This document shows, in pieces, positions 47,503 to 57,587 of a stretch of 64,000 bases of DNA. The notes below the pieces were generated by a model. That model searched no databases. It was not told the origin of the DNA and saw nothing but the letters and a program-made list of their open reading frames with translations. Origin of the DNA: Bromus sterilis (lineage: Eukaryota > Streptophyta > Magnoliopsida > Poales > Poaceae); assembly GCA_950022295.1 (NCBI GenBank), contig OX465597.1, positions 393,519,016 through 393,583,015 of the forward strand, in the 5' to 3' direction. How positions within the stretch are numbered: the first letter of the stretch is position 1; each line of letters opens with the position of its first letter. The position numbers were made by a program, and so were the translations under genes.

Positions 47503-49463
47503 CTACTCGACAAACAAAGCACGAAGTAGCAATCAATATGAATGCAATGCTCAAGCACATGATTGAATGTTGAAGCTTGAAGTATAAGTGTTGATGTGTG
47601 AGACAATTCCATTTAAGTGGAATATATTGCATTTTTAAATGCAAATTCAAATTCCACATTTGAATTCAACCTTAATCAAGTTATATATGATATAGTTTGA
47701 TCAATTTTGAATTAACTTCAAATGTGTATGATATGCCTCTGAAGTGTGGTTGATTTGCATCATAAATCCATGGTCCAAGTGGCAAAATCATTTGGTTTGA
47801 ATTTGAATTAAATTCAAATAAACCAAATGACATATGCTACTGGTCCCATTTTAAAATCAACTCAAACAGATTTTAAAGTTGCATATTTGGAAAGATAATT
47901 TTCTCCTGATCATTTTTCATATATTATTTGTCCAATTTGGAGTTATTATGAATTTTCTATGAATTTCCAAAGTTTGGGGTATTTTCTGGATTTTCTGGAA
48001 TTATTAAGCTATTTTTCTTTTCTGGAAATCCTTTACTGCGTCATTACTGCGTCAGTGCTGACGTCAGGGGGGGGGGGCTGACAGGTGGGGCCACCCTGTC
48101 AGTGGCTGGGCTAATTAACCCGGCTGGGTTAACTTAACCAGTGGCTTAATTAAGCCACTGGGCCCACTGGTCAGTGACTCAGAGGTCACTTAAAACGTGA
48201 TTAGTGGCTAATCCACCGGCGGCTTGACGCCGGCGACGTGAACCACGGCGGCGACTCGCCAGAATCTGCTACAGGCCACGGGAAAGCACGGGGAGGGCAC
48301 CATCTTGCTCCTGGAGGTCTTCCACGTCGGTTGGTGGCATCGGGGGTTCACGGGGTGGTCGGAATCGACGACGGCGACGACTCCGGCGGAAACAGTACGG
48401 CGATGAGGTCGTGGTTGGCGCTACCGTGCACGGATCGGGTTGATTTCACTTGCGTTTGAAAGCTATCGGGCTCAGGAGCCAAACGCGTGCACTGGACGAG
48501 TCGAAGGGGCACAGGGGCGACCTCGAGCTCATCCATGGCGGCGACGAGCTACGACTTCCATGGAGGATTCGACTAGAGCGAGCAATCGAAGGGGAAAACA
48601 GGGGGTTCTCACGCGCAAGCTCACCCTGAACGCAGTAGAGGTGCTGGCGAAGGATGGGGTGGTTCAACGGCGGCGGATTCGATGACTTTCTTCACGGCGG
48701 CCGGAGTTGAAGACGACGAAGGGGACGGCGTCTCTGGAGTTCCTCGGGTCGATTCCTTCTGCACGGTGACGTAGTCGAGGACGGCGGAGGCGATGGACAC
48801 CTTGGCTGGACTCCTTGACGTCGATGGCCACGAGTTCTTGCGACGGTGAACGGCGGCGCTCTCGGGTGGTGACGAAATCGAACACGGGAGGAGGAGGAGG
48901 AAGCTCTGGAGGGGGGGAATGGATGCGGACGGAAGAGCGGCGTCTCCAGGCGTGAGAAGAGGCCACGGGGAGGCCTGGAAGCACACGGCGGCGACGTGTC
49001 GTCCTCGGCTCGCTCGGTGGCATTCCACCGAGCAGCTTGGGAGCGCGGGAGGTGGAAGAAGACCTCCCTGCCCTTGTGGGCCGGCTGGGCTGGGGTGGGC
49101 TGACTTCGCCCAGGCGCCAGGTAAGTCTTTTCTGATTTCTTTCCTGTTTCCTTTTCTGTAATTTGTTCTGTTTAGCTAAAATAAATAGCTAAACATTTTA
49201 TTAAATGTTGAAAACTTTTATGTGGCCTCATAATAATATAGACTAGCCACTCATAAACTTTCAACATTTTTAAAATTCAAATGATTTGAATTTTAAATCA
49301 AATAGGGGGATTTCTTTATTTCCAAGGTACTGTTTGAATATTTGAAAAATCTATGAGCATGGGGTGGGTCCCACATCACTTGATATGTGATCACACTCAT
49401 TTATAAGACTTTTCAAAACTCTAACATGAATTTTTGGAAAATATTTTTATCTGGCCTTTTGAA

Positions 49464-51201
49464 TTAATTCATCTGGGGGGTGTTCCTTCTCCCATTTGGA
49501 TTTTGAAATTGATTTTCAAGGTTTCTTTTGAAACTTTTGCATGATGCAAAGGTACTAGTTAACCCTAGCACATACCTAACAGAGGGATCTGACAACTCGC
49601 CCCCACTCAAAAGAATCTCGTCCCGAGATTCAGAAGTCTGCGGAAGGAAAGTGGGGTACTCGGCACTGAGACGGTCTTCTCTCTCCCACGTGGCTTCTCT
49701 TTCAGAGTGGTGTGACCATTGCACTTTCAGAAACCTAATCTTCTGACGACGAGTGACACGCTCTGCTGAATCAAGAATACGAACGGGGTATTCTCGATAA
49801 GAAAGGTCATCTTGGAGATCAAGCGTTTCATGGTCGACTTCGCGGATGGGGTCCTTGAAGCAACGCCTGAGTTGGGACACATGGAATACATCATGTACTC
49901 GGGAGAGGTGCGGAGGTAGTTCAAGTTGGTAGGCAACTTCTCCACGTTTAGCTAGAATGCGGAAAGGTCCGATGTAACGTGGGGCCAACTTGCCTTTGAT
50001 ACCGAAACGTTGGGTTCCCTTCAGAGGAGTAACCCGAAGGTAAGCCTTCTCATCCAGATTGTAGCGCTCTTGCCTATGATGACGATCATAGTAGCTTTTC
50101 TGACGAGACTGGGCTGCTTTCAATTGATCACGAACAATGCGAACTTGCTCTTCTGCTTCCTTGATCATATCCGGTCCAAAGAATTGTCTTTCACCGGTTT
50201 CAGACCAGTTTAGTGGTGTTCGACATCGTCGTCCATACAGGAGTTCAAAAGGAGCCATGTTCAGACTAGATTGAAAACTATTGTTATAAGCAAATTCGGC
50301 ATACGGAAGAGAATTCTCCCAATTCTTTCCGAATGAGATAACACAAGCTCTGAGCATGTCTTCAAGAATTTGGTTAACCCTTTCGACTTGACCGCTAGAC
50401 TGAGGATGGAAAGCCGTACTAAAGGAGAGATGAGTTCCCAGAGCACGTTGGAAGCTTCCCCAAAATCTAGAGGTGAAAAGGCTACCGCGATCAGAATTGA
50501 TTTCCAACGGAACACCGTGAAGTGATACAATTCTGGAGATGTACAAGTCCGCTAACTGACTAGCAGTTATAGACTCGCGAACCGGAAGGAAGTGAGCGAC
50601 TTTGGAAAGCCTATCTATGACAACGAAGATGGCATTGTTTCCTTTCTGGGTTTTTGGAAAGCCGGTGATGAAGTCCATACCGACTTTGTCCCATTTCCCC
50701 TCGGGAATAGACAAAGGTTGAAGTGTACCAGCAGGTCTTTGATGTTCTGCCTTAATGCGACGACAAACATCACATTCGGCAACAAATTGAGCAATGTCTC
50801 TCTTCATCCTAGTCCACCAAAATCTCTGGCGTAGATCTCGGTACATTTTCGTGCTACCGGGATGAATTGAGAGGGGTGTGTCATGGGCTTCTTTGAGGAT
50901 GAGTTGCCTTAGTTCCTTATTCTTAGGTACTACTAAACGATTTTCAAAGAATACCGTTCCTTTACTATCTGTGGAGAAACATTTAGCAACTCCGCTAGCA
51001 ATGTTCTCCTTGATCCGACGAACACCTCGTGCACGCCTTTGGGCAACTATGATTTGATCCTCAAGAGTTGGTTTCGCCACCAAGGTAGAAAGATAGCCAT
51101 GAGGAACAATTTCAAGGTTGAGCTTGCGAAAGTCCTCATGAAGAAGTGGTTGATACTGCTGTAACATGAGGTTGTTACAGTACGACTTACGACTTAGTGC
51201 A
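49464..51201 (-). CDS. E10 integrase with chromodomain (frame separated from RT by one missing base)
   Basis: Continues pol after the frameshift at 51201/51202. It holds the linker, the HHCC finger (KEAHDTPLSIHPG, CDVC), the D-D-E core (MDFITGFPKTQ, NSDRGSLFTSRFW, PQSSGQVERVNQ), the GPF motif (IGPFRIL) and the chromodomain (FLKVQWSHHSEREATWERED). Integrase inserts the DNA copy; the chromodomain is known in this lineage to recognise heterochromatin marks. The frame does not stop before the polypurine tract: it encodes through it and ends at 49464, 131 bases inside the 3' LTR, unlike E7. All catalytic residues are present. No start of its own is visible; it would normally be part of the gag-pol polyprotein. 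Confidence 0.9.
49595..49608 (-). other. E10 polypurine tract
   Basis: GAGTGGGGGCGAGT on the minus strand, adjoining the 3' LTR; it lies within the open integrase frame. Confidence 0.85.
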
Positions 51202-54058
51202 CAGCCATGACATTGGCTTTGCCTGGGGTGTAAGAAATTGCTACGTCGTAATCTTTTATCAACTCAATCCAGCGTCTTTGCCTGAGATTAAGATCTGGCT
51301 GGGTGAAAATATATTTGAGGCTTTGGTGGTCGGAATAAATCTCACAACGATTACCAAGGAGGTAATGTCGCCAAGTTGTTAGAGCATGAACTACGGCAGC
51401 GAGTTCAAGGTCATGGGTAGGATAGTTCTCTTCATGTGGCCGCAACTGGCGTGAAGCATAAGCTACCACATGTCGATCTTGCAGCAGTATGCATCCTAAC
51501 CCTTGCCGTGATGCATCACAATAGATTTCGAAATCCCTTTTGGTGTCTGGACGTGCAAGTACAGGTGCAGAAGTCAATCTTCTTTTTAGCTCTTGAAAGC
51601 TTTCCTCGCACTTGGGAGTCCATAAGAATTTCTTATCTTTCTTGAGGAGTTCAGTTAGAGGCTTTGCAACTTTAGAAAAGTTCTCGACGAAGCGTCGGCA
51701 ATAGCTGGCTAGGCCAAGAAAACTTCTAACTTGCTTAACCGATTCAGGTGGAGTCCAGTCAAGGACGGCCTGAACTCTCTCGGGATTCACAGCAATGCCT
51801 TTTGCAGAAATCACGTGGCCTAAGTAGGTCACTTCTGGTAGCCAGAATTCACACTTGGAGAATTTAGCGTACAGGCGATGCTCTCTAAGTTTCATCAATA
51901 CCAGCCTTAAGTGTTTGGCATGATTTTCTTCGTTCTTCGAGTAGATGAGAATATCATCAAGATAAACTACAACAAATTTATCTAGGTACTCCATGAAGAT
52001 CGAATTCATCAAGCGTGAGAATGTGGCGGGGGCATTGGTTAAACCAAAGGACATGACGGTGTACTCGTAAAGACCATAACGAGTAGTAAAAGCCGTTTTG
52101 GGAATGTCCTCGTTTCGAATTCGGATCTGATGATAACCTAATCTCAAATCCATCTTTGAGAAGACAGCGGATCCTACAAGTTGATCATAAAGATCATTGA
52201 TCCTGGGCAGTGGGTATTTGTTCTTTATCGTCGCTAAATTTAGCGGGCGATAGTCTACGCACATCCTTTCTGTTCCATCTTTCTTCTTTACGAACAGAAC
52301 GGGGCAACCCCATGGCGATGAGCTAGGGCGGATGAAGGCTTTTGCCAACGAAGCATCAAGTTGGGTTTTTAGCTCAGCTAACTCATGTGGGGCCATTTTA
52401 TATGGGCGTTTGGAAATTGGTGCGGTTCCTGGAACAAGATCCACTATAAACTCTACACATCTGTCGGGTGGCATGCCCGGCAGCTCTTCAGGAAAGACAT
52501 CCGGGAAGTCACGAACCACCGGAATATCTTCAAGTTCGGGAAGGGGAAGTACATTCAAGGAATGCACTTGGGTTCTTGTTCTGGGTGAGGTATAGTTAAC
52601 GGTTTTGCCTGAAGGGTGGGTGAGTTTCACGGATTTGCCTTTGCAATCCAGATAGGCATTCTGTCTTGATAGCCAATCCATGCCAAGGATGACATCAATG
52701 TCTGAAGACTTGAGGGCTATGAGTGAAGCAAGGAATACTAAACCCTCAATTGAAATTTGATTACCATGGCTCACTCTATTAGTTTGCCATCTTGACCCTG
52801 GAGTTTGAATAATCATTGGGGTGGACAATTCAACAAAGGGTAACTCATGACGAAGTGCATAACTTTCCGACATGAATGAATGAGATGCTCCTGGGTCGAA
52901 AAGAACGGAAGTAGGAACAAAATTGACTGGGAGCGTACCAAGAATGACGTCAGTGGTGTCGTCAGTCTCTTCGGCGGCAATCTGGTTCAGACGTCCACGA
53001 TTGGCGGGAGGAGCGGGTTTGGCGGTGAAGACCTTCTGGGGTGGCTTGCCACGACCATTGTTGTTGTTGTTGCCTCCGGCACGTGGTGGAGCATTCTGGT
53101 GCTGGACTTGGTTCTGGGGGCACTCGCGAGAGTAGTGGCCTGCCTGACCACACTTGTAGCAAGCTCCGAAAATAGTGCGTGGAGCTGGGTTGTTTGGTGG
53201 AGCTGGGTGGAACTGGGTGGGTGGACGAGGCGCCGAATAGGATGGCCTCGGTGGGTTGTTCTGGCGGAACATGCTATTGGGAATCCAGATCTTGCGCTTC
53301 TGAGAGCCAGAATTGGATGAACCTTCCTCTCTAGGGTGTTTGCGAAAGTCATTGGGGGTGTTCATGTCCTCCGCCTTGATGGCCTTGTTGACAAGGACCT
53401 GGAATGTGGCAAAGTCATGAAGATTGAGCTCACGGCGGAGTCCACTATTGAGGCCACGACGGAACCTCTCTTGTTTCTTGGAGTCGGTGGAGACTTCTTC
53501 GGTGGCATAACGAGCAAGTCGGTTGAACTCACGACTAAACTCGTCAACTGTTCTTCTGCCTTGAGTGAGGTTACAGAATTCCTCACGCTTGCGGTCCATG
53601 AGACCTTTGGGAATGTGGTGCTCGCGGAAAGAGGTACAGAACTCCTCCCAAGATGCAGGTGGTCCAACTGGGCGCATATTCAGAAAATTCTCCCACCAAG
53701 AGCTCGCGGCACCTTCGAGGTGATAGGTGGCATAATTGACCTTGTCGCCATCTGCAACATGGCCGGCTTGGAGCTTCCTCTCGATGCTGCAAATCCAGTC
53801 ATCGGCGTCAAGGGGCTCGGTGGAGTAACGGAAAACCGGGGGATGAAGCCGGATGAAGTCGTTCAGAGACACCAGCTCATTGCGCTGCTGAGTGGTGTTG
53901 CGTGCGATGACTTCCAGTAGGTGGTGAGAGTCACGGCGGTTCCTCTCGACCTCCATCAGAACTTGGGCCATTGTGGGTGGGGGTGGAAGGTTATCTTCCT
54001 CCTGATTGTTCCCACGACCTTGGTTACGACCAACCTGGCCACGGGTTCCTTGAGACAT
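51194..54058 (-). CDS. gag-pol: E10 gag-protease-RT-RNase H polyprotein, 954 aa, truncated by frameshift
   Basis: Domains in order: gag capsid region (about 60-235; LDADDWICSIERKL, YHLEGAASSWW), CCHC knuckle CYKCGQAGHYSREC (300-313), aspartic protease with LFDPGASHSF (catalytic D388, followed by P instead of T/S), RT (about 575-750; LDLRLGYHQ-type motif and YLDD at 699-702) and RNase H (D848, E885, D910). The frame ends at MAVH because one base is missing between 51201 and 51202 relative to E1; the next residues of the family (ADALSRK) are in the adjacent frame. The ATG at 54058 follows TTTTTCACCTTCAG-G, a strong 3' splice-like sequence. The start MSQGTRGQVG is shared with E9. With integrase this is the full set for retrotransposition except for that single base. 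Confidence 0.95.
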   Translation of the reverse strand: MSQGTRGQVGRNQGRGNNQEEDNLPPPPTMAQVLMEVERNRRDSHHLLEVIARNTTQQRNELVSLNDFIRLHPPVFRYSTEPLDADDWICSIERKLQAGHVADGDKVNYATYHLEGAASSWWENFLNMRPVGPPASWEEFCTSFREHHIPKGLMDRKREEFCNLTQGRRTVDEFSREFNRLARYATEEVSTDSKKQERFRRGLNSGLRRELNLHDFATFQVLVNKAIKAEDMNTPNDFRKHPREEGSSNSGSQKRKIWIPNSMFRQNNPPRPSYSAPRPPTQFHPAPPNNPAPRTIFGACYKCGQAGHYSRECPQNQVQHQNAPPRAGGNNNNNGRGKPPQKVFTAKPAPPANRGRLNQIAAEETDDTTDVILGTLPVNFVPTSVLFDPGASHSFMSESYALRHELPFVELSTPMIIQTPGSRWQTNRVSHGNQISIEGLVFLASLIALKSSDIDVILGMDWLSRQNAYLDCKGKSVKLTHPSGKTVNYTSPRTRTQVHSLNVLPLPELEDIPVVRDFPDVFPEELPGMPPDRCVEFIVDLVPGTAPISKRPYKMAPHELAELKTQLDASLAKAFIRPSSSPWGCPVLFVKKKDGTERMCVDYRPLNLATIKNKYPLPRINDLYDQLVGSAVFSKMDLRLGYHQIRIRNEDIPKTAFTTRYGLYEYTVMSFGLTNAPATFSRLMNSIFMEYLDKFVVVYLDDILIYSKNEENHAKHLRLVLMKLREHRLYAKFSKCEFWLPEVTYLGHVISAKGIAVNPERVQAVLDWTPPESVKQVRSFLGLASYCRRFVENFSKVAKPLTELLKKDKKFLWTPKCEESFQELKRRLTSAPVLARPDTKRDFEIYCDASRQGLGCILLQDRHVVAYASRQLRPHEENYPTHDLELAAVVHALTTWRHYLLGNRCEIYSDHQSLKYIFTQPDLNLRQRRWIELIKDYDVAISYTPGKANVMAVH

Positions 54059-54390
54059 CCTGAAGGTGAAAAACCAAAGTCAAACAGAGTTGATTTCAAG
54101 AGTCTAATCAAGGTATTGAAGTACTGGAAGGATTACAGAGCAAAGGGAGTAATCATCTTGACAACATGGTGATAAAAGCATACAAGCCATATATTCACAA
54201 GCTGTCATACAAACCATACATCGTTTTAGTACAAGCACCAAGCTAATACAAACGTGATGAAGATGATACATCCTTCAGAGGCACTCTGACTTCCTATACA
54301 TTATTTATCTAAGCCTCTGGAACTTAGACACCTTGCTTACAATATACTAGGATACTACTACATCCTCACTAAGTAAGACCACAGGCGGTC
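54059..54390 (-). other. E10 spacer between ORF0 and gag
   Basis: 332 bases with no gene, ending in a pyrimidine tract and CAG (54060-54062 on the plus strand as CTG) directly before gag. Matches 63489-63821 of E9. Confidence 0.6.
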
Positions 54391-55170
54391 TCACTCATCT
54401 CCATCTCCATAGTAGTCCTCATAAAAGTTACCCGCGTATCCCGGTAGCTGGAGGTGACCATCGGAAAACACGGAGGCTTGTGGACCCTGATATCCACTTG
54501 GGCAAGGATGGGGCCTAGGTCCAGTGTAGGGTGGAAGCAAAGGACCACGGGGTGGAAAGACTCCTCCAATCTCGGGCCAAGCAACTCGAGAAGGCATCTG
54601 GGTCCTCACTGGATAGATCGCATCGTACTCCACTGATCCCACGCTCACAAAGGGTGCCAAGAGCGTCAGTGCTCGGTACAGACGAACACGGGTGGCGTGG
54701 AGCTCAAAACGGAGAGCACGTGCATCACGATCTCTGTCACTAGCAAACCTAGCAGTCACCTGGAGTGCTGGATCCTCTGCGGAGTGATCTGAGTAGAGTC
54801 CGGTGTAATATCCCTCTTCTCCTGGAAGTGCTGCTGGGATATAGCGGAAAGAAGTCTCTCTCAGTAGGGTGTGCTCCTCTCTCAGCAGTGTGATACATGA
54901 GTATGCAGCATCCTGCACAGCCATGTTCTCGGTAACGCCGATGCCATGTCCAAAGTGGATAGGCTGGGTGACTCCAACGTGGTGTGGGTAGATCCGGACA
55001 ATGCAGTGAAACTGCGTCTGGTTGAAGTCGTGGAACTGCTCCTCGATGGTGTACTCAGGATACCATCGATATCCCACGTAGGACATCATCTCGATCAACG
55101 TGGCGGGGTGGCCACGCACACCGAGGCACCTGGTCAAACGAACAATCTGCTGAGGAGGAAGATTTGCCAT
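54391..55170 (-). CDS. E10 ORF0: extra protein upstream of gag, 259 aa
   Basis: A full open frame in sense orientation between leader and gag, which standard Tekay elements do not need. Residues about 21-98 resemble the order of a double-stranded-RNA-binding domain: a helix (HPATLIEMMSYVGYR), a strand with P-x-Y (WYPEYTIEEQFHDF), a strand QFHCIVRIYP, then GHGIG followed by ENMAVQDAAYSCITLL, like the G-x-G-x-(S/T)-K-x-x-A-x-x-x-A-A signature, though the lysines are not kept. A charged helical middle (RDRDARALRFELHATRVRL), a proline-rich stretch (PPRGPLLPPY) and an acidic tyrosine-rich end (YEDYYGDGDE) follow. The ATG is preceded immediately by TTTCTGTTTCAG. The fold assignment is inference; the ORF itself is certain. 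Confidence 0.75.
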   Translation of the reverse strand: MANLPPQQIVRLTRCLGVRGHPATLIEMMSYVGYRWYPEYTIEEQFHDFNQTQFHCIVRIYPHHVGVTQPIHFGHGIGVTENMAVQDAAYSCITLLREEHTLLRETSFRYIPAALPGEEGYYTGLYSDHSAEDPALQVTARFASDRDRDARALRFELHATRVRLYRALTLLAPFVSVGSVEYDAIYPVRTQMPSRVAWPEIGGVFPPRGPLLPPYTGPRPHPCPSGYQGPQASVFSDGHLQLPGYAGNFYEDYYGDGDE

Positions 55171-55297
55171 CTGAAACAGAAAGCAAGAGTTTGCAAATGC
55201 ATCAGATTATATGATAAACCTGGAATGACTCGGACAGCATAACGGCTGTAATTTTAAGAAATGACAATTTCTTTCAATCATGCAAAACAGCACTTAC
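55171..55297 (-). other. E10 candidate leader intron
   Basis: On the minus strand GTAAGT (55297-55292) to CAG (55173-55171), 127 bases, ending exactly at the ORF0 ATG. The same donor could instead join the gag acceptor at 54060, skipping ORF0. Confidence 0.5.
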
Positions 55298-55501
55298 ATA
55301 ATACGATGTAAGAAATCAGCATTATTAAAATGCTAGGAAAACCTGGACACAACTTTCCTACGGCTATAAGGAAGCAATCAACGAGATATGCTAATCAGAC
55401 AGAGGAGAGCCTAGTCCTATCTTCCCGTAGAGTAAGATGAGGGTGACTCAGAACTCAGAACGAAGGAGGTAAGGAGAAAAAATGAAGCCTTACGTTGTTC
55501 C

Positions 55502-55509
55502 CTTATATA
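55502..55509 (-). promoter_or_regulatory. TATA-like box in E10 leader
   Basis: TATATAAG on the minus strand within GGGTATATAAGGG, about 75 bases downstream of the primer site. The same sequence is in E9 (62427-62434) and, as TATAAG, in E1 near 3756. It could start a transcript lacking the LTR and primer site. Confidence 0.35.
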
Positions 55510-55582
55510 CCCAGAGTAACTATATAACTATAGAATGCTAGACTTAACTTCGGCCAAGGCTACTAGTCCTACAGTCAGTCCT

Positions 55583-55594
55583 GCTCTGATACCA
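55583..55594 (-). other. E10 primer-binding site (tRNA-Met type)
   Basis: TGGTATCAGAGC on the minus strand, four bases from the LTR boundary. Confidence 0.95.
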
Positions 55595-56326
55595 AGTCTG
55601 TCGGGACCCAGGGTTAGCGTATGCAAGTACAATTAAGACATAGTCATATGGAGAGCCGAGAACCGCACCCACTTGTCTAAGCAGACAAGGCCAAGCACTG
55701 AACATTCTCGGAAAGCATCGTACGTGAGGGGCATCCCATCCAGGCCGGATGATCAACTGTAATGGGTCCTCATCGTACGCACACAAGTCTACTGATATGG
55801 GTGGTGAACTCCCATATTCAAAGACAAGTCGCCTCAACCATATTATCGACTATCTCAAAACTCTTACATGGACTTACTCCAGCCCGATCACTTAGTCGGG
55901 ATCTAGGGCGGGCTCGATCATACCACAAAGTGTGCACGAGACAGAGTCTCAAGCAATCGCATCGCGATGCCCCAAGCTGCGCACATCTAAGGGCCACTTG
56001 GTGTATAAAAGACCGCCAGCCAGAACACAACTAAGGTCTCGAAAACCCATACAAAGACATGCATGTTATAAACATACACGCAGCACACATGCCTTGTATG
56101 AACAGTAGGTACCATTGCAATTCTCTACAAAGTGTACATTTTATTTATAACTCTTATAGAGTACACACAGAGATCACATACATGTGATCCAACATTACAT
56201 CACGAAGCGGAAGCAAATTATGTCTGAGTACAGACAAGTTTAACAAATGGCTTAAGAAGCCTTATTCAAACACAAAGCCCTCCACGAGGGAACCAGTCTG
56301 CTGACTGGGACTAGACTAGCTTAACT

Positions 56327-56376
56327 TCAGTCGTCCAGCTCGATGAAGAAGCCACCTTCGGGGTCAGTGGCGTCAT
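56327..56376 (-). other. Predicted LTR-embedded terminal exon in E10 5' LTR
   Basis: Same as 46242-46291: DDATDPEGGFFIELDD then TGA. Being in the 5' LTR, this is the copy that would be transcribed from the element's own promoter. Confidence 0.48.
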
Positions 56377-57521
56377 CTAAAACATATATTAAGCAAACGT
56401 GAGTACAAAGGCGTACTCAGCAAGACTTACATAGGAGCTATACTACTCATGCACATGTATCAAGGTAAAGGGAGGTGGGGTTCACTTGCAGAAATGCCAG
56501 CTTTGACTTGGCTAATCCTGAACTACGAGTACCAGACTTTGAGGTAAGAAGCGTACACGAGTCCACTACTTTCACCAACCAATACACCACTATGGTGCCT
56601 TCCTCGACTTCCCCACGAGGAGGGACGCCATAGCACTCACACTTATCTTGGTGTGTTTTAGAAGTATCCGGTTCAAGTTATCTAATAATCAAGCTAAGCT
56701 TTCCAAGCAGTCCATAACCGCGGACGCGGCTATTCGAATAGTTTTGTTAACCTTGCAAGGGTGTACCGCTACACACACATGACCATCATTTACCGCCTTT
56801 GATCTCGACACCATTCAAGGGGTGCCAGCGAGGATGCTCACCACAACTGTTTCCTCATAGCCTATCTAGTCCAAGAAAGCCGCCTACTTGGGTTGGCTAC
56901 CACAATCGTGAAACCGGCCGGTTTACCGAAGTGGACCCAAGCGATGTGTGCGTGGTGCATAAGCCGGTCTCGGATGAGCCGTTCTCTCACTTAGCATCCA
57001 GGCCACAAGCCTACCAGAACTCCGAACTACTGCGACATCTGGACATCGAAAGGGATGAGTTAATAGGTTGAGAGGGGTCAGTGAGCCCAATGTGTGGTTG
57101 TACTCTTCATCTTGGATCACCACACAAGAACCCGGACTTAGGGCGGTGTTCAACGAGACAACCCACTGTGTACTCCTACACAGCCTCTCATCGTTCACCT
57201 TGTATTAGGGTCGATTCACCAACACTTTTCTACCATCAACACATGATCACTACCATCCCGACTCACATCACAGTAACAACATGGTATCATACTAAGCATG
57301 CAATAAGCGATAACAATTGCAGGGGCCACATGATATCATTCAACTCCTACATTTGCTAGGATTATGGTTTGCTTACTACTGTGACAAAAGATAGGTCATG
57401 CAAAGGAATGGGTTCATTTATGCGGTAGAAACGTAACACGGTGATCATCCTATACAATGCATAAGCGAGACATGAGAGGGAAGTGGGATTTTATCGACAT
57501 GATCAAAGGGGTTTTGCTTGC

Positions 57522-57587
57522 CTTGCTGACGAGGTTCGGGCTCTGGATCTTCAGCGAAGGGGGTGATCTCTTGCTCCGGTTCCACCT
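57522..57587 (-). other. Predicted LTR-embedded acidic exon in E10 5' LTR
   Basis: Same as 47437-47502; GC-type donor and GAGTAG acceptor-like site kept. Phase fits the terminal exon at 56327-56376. Confidence 0.45.

Larger units (their letters stand above)
45514..49594 (-). repeat. E10 3' LTR (4081 bp)
   Basis: TGTCAGATCC...CCCGACA on the minus strand. Nearly identical to 55599-59680. GC-rich block at about 48210-49120; G-run of 11 at about 48067. Confidence 0.97.
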
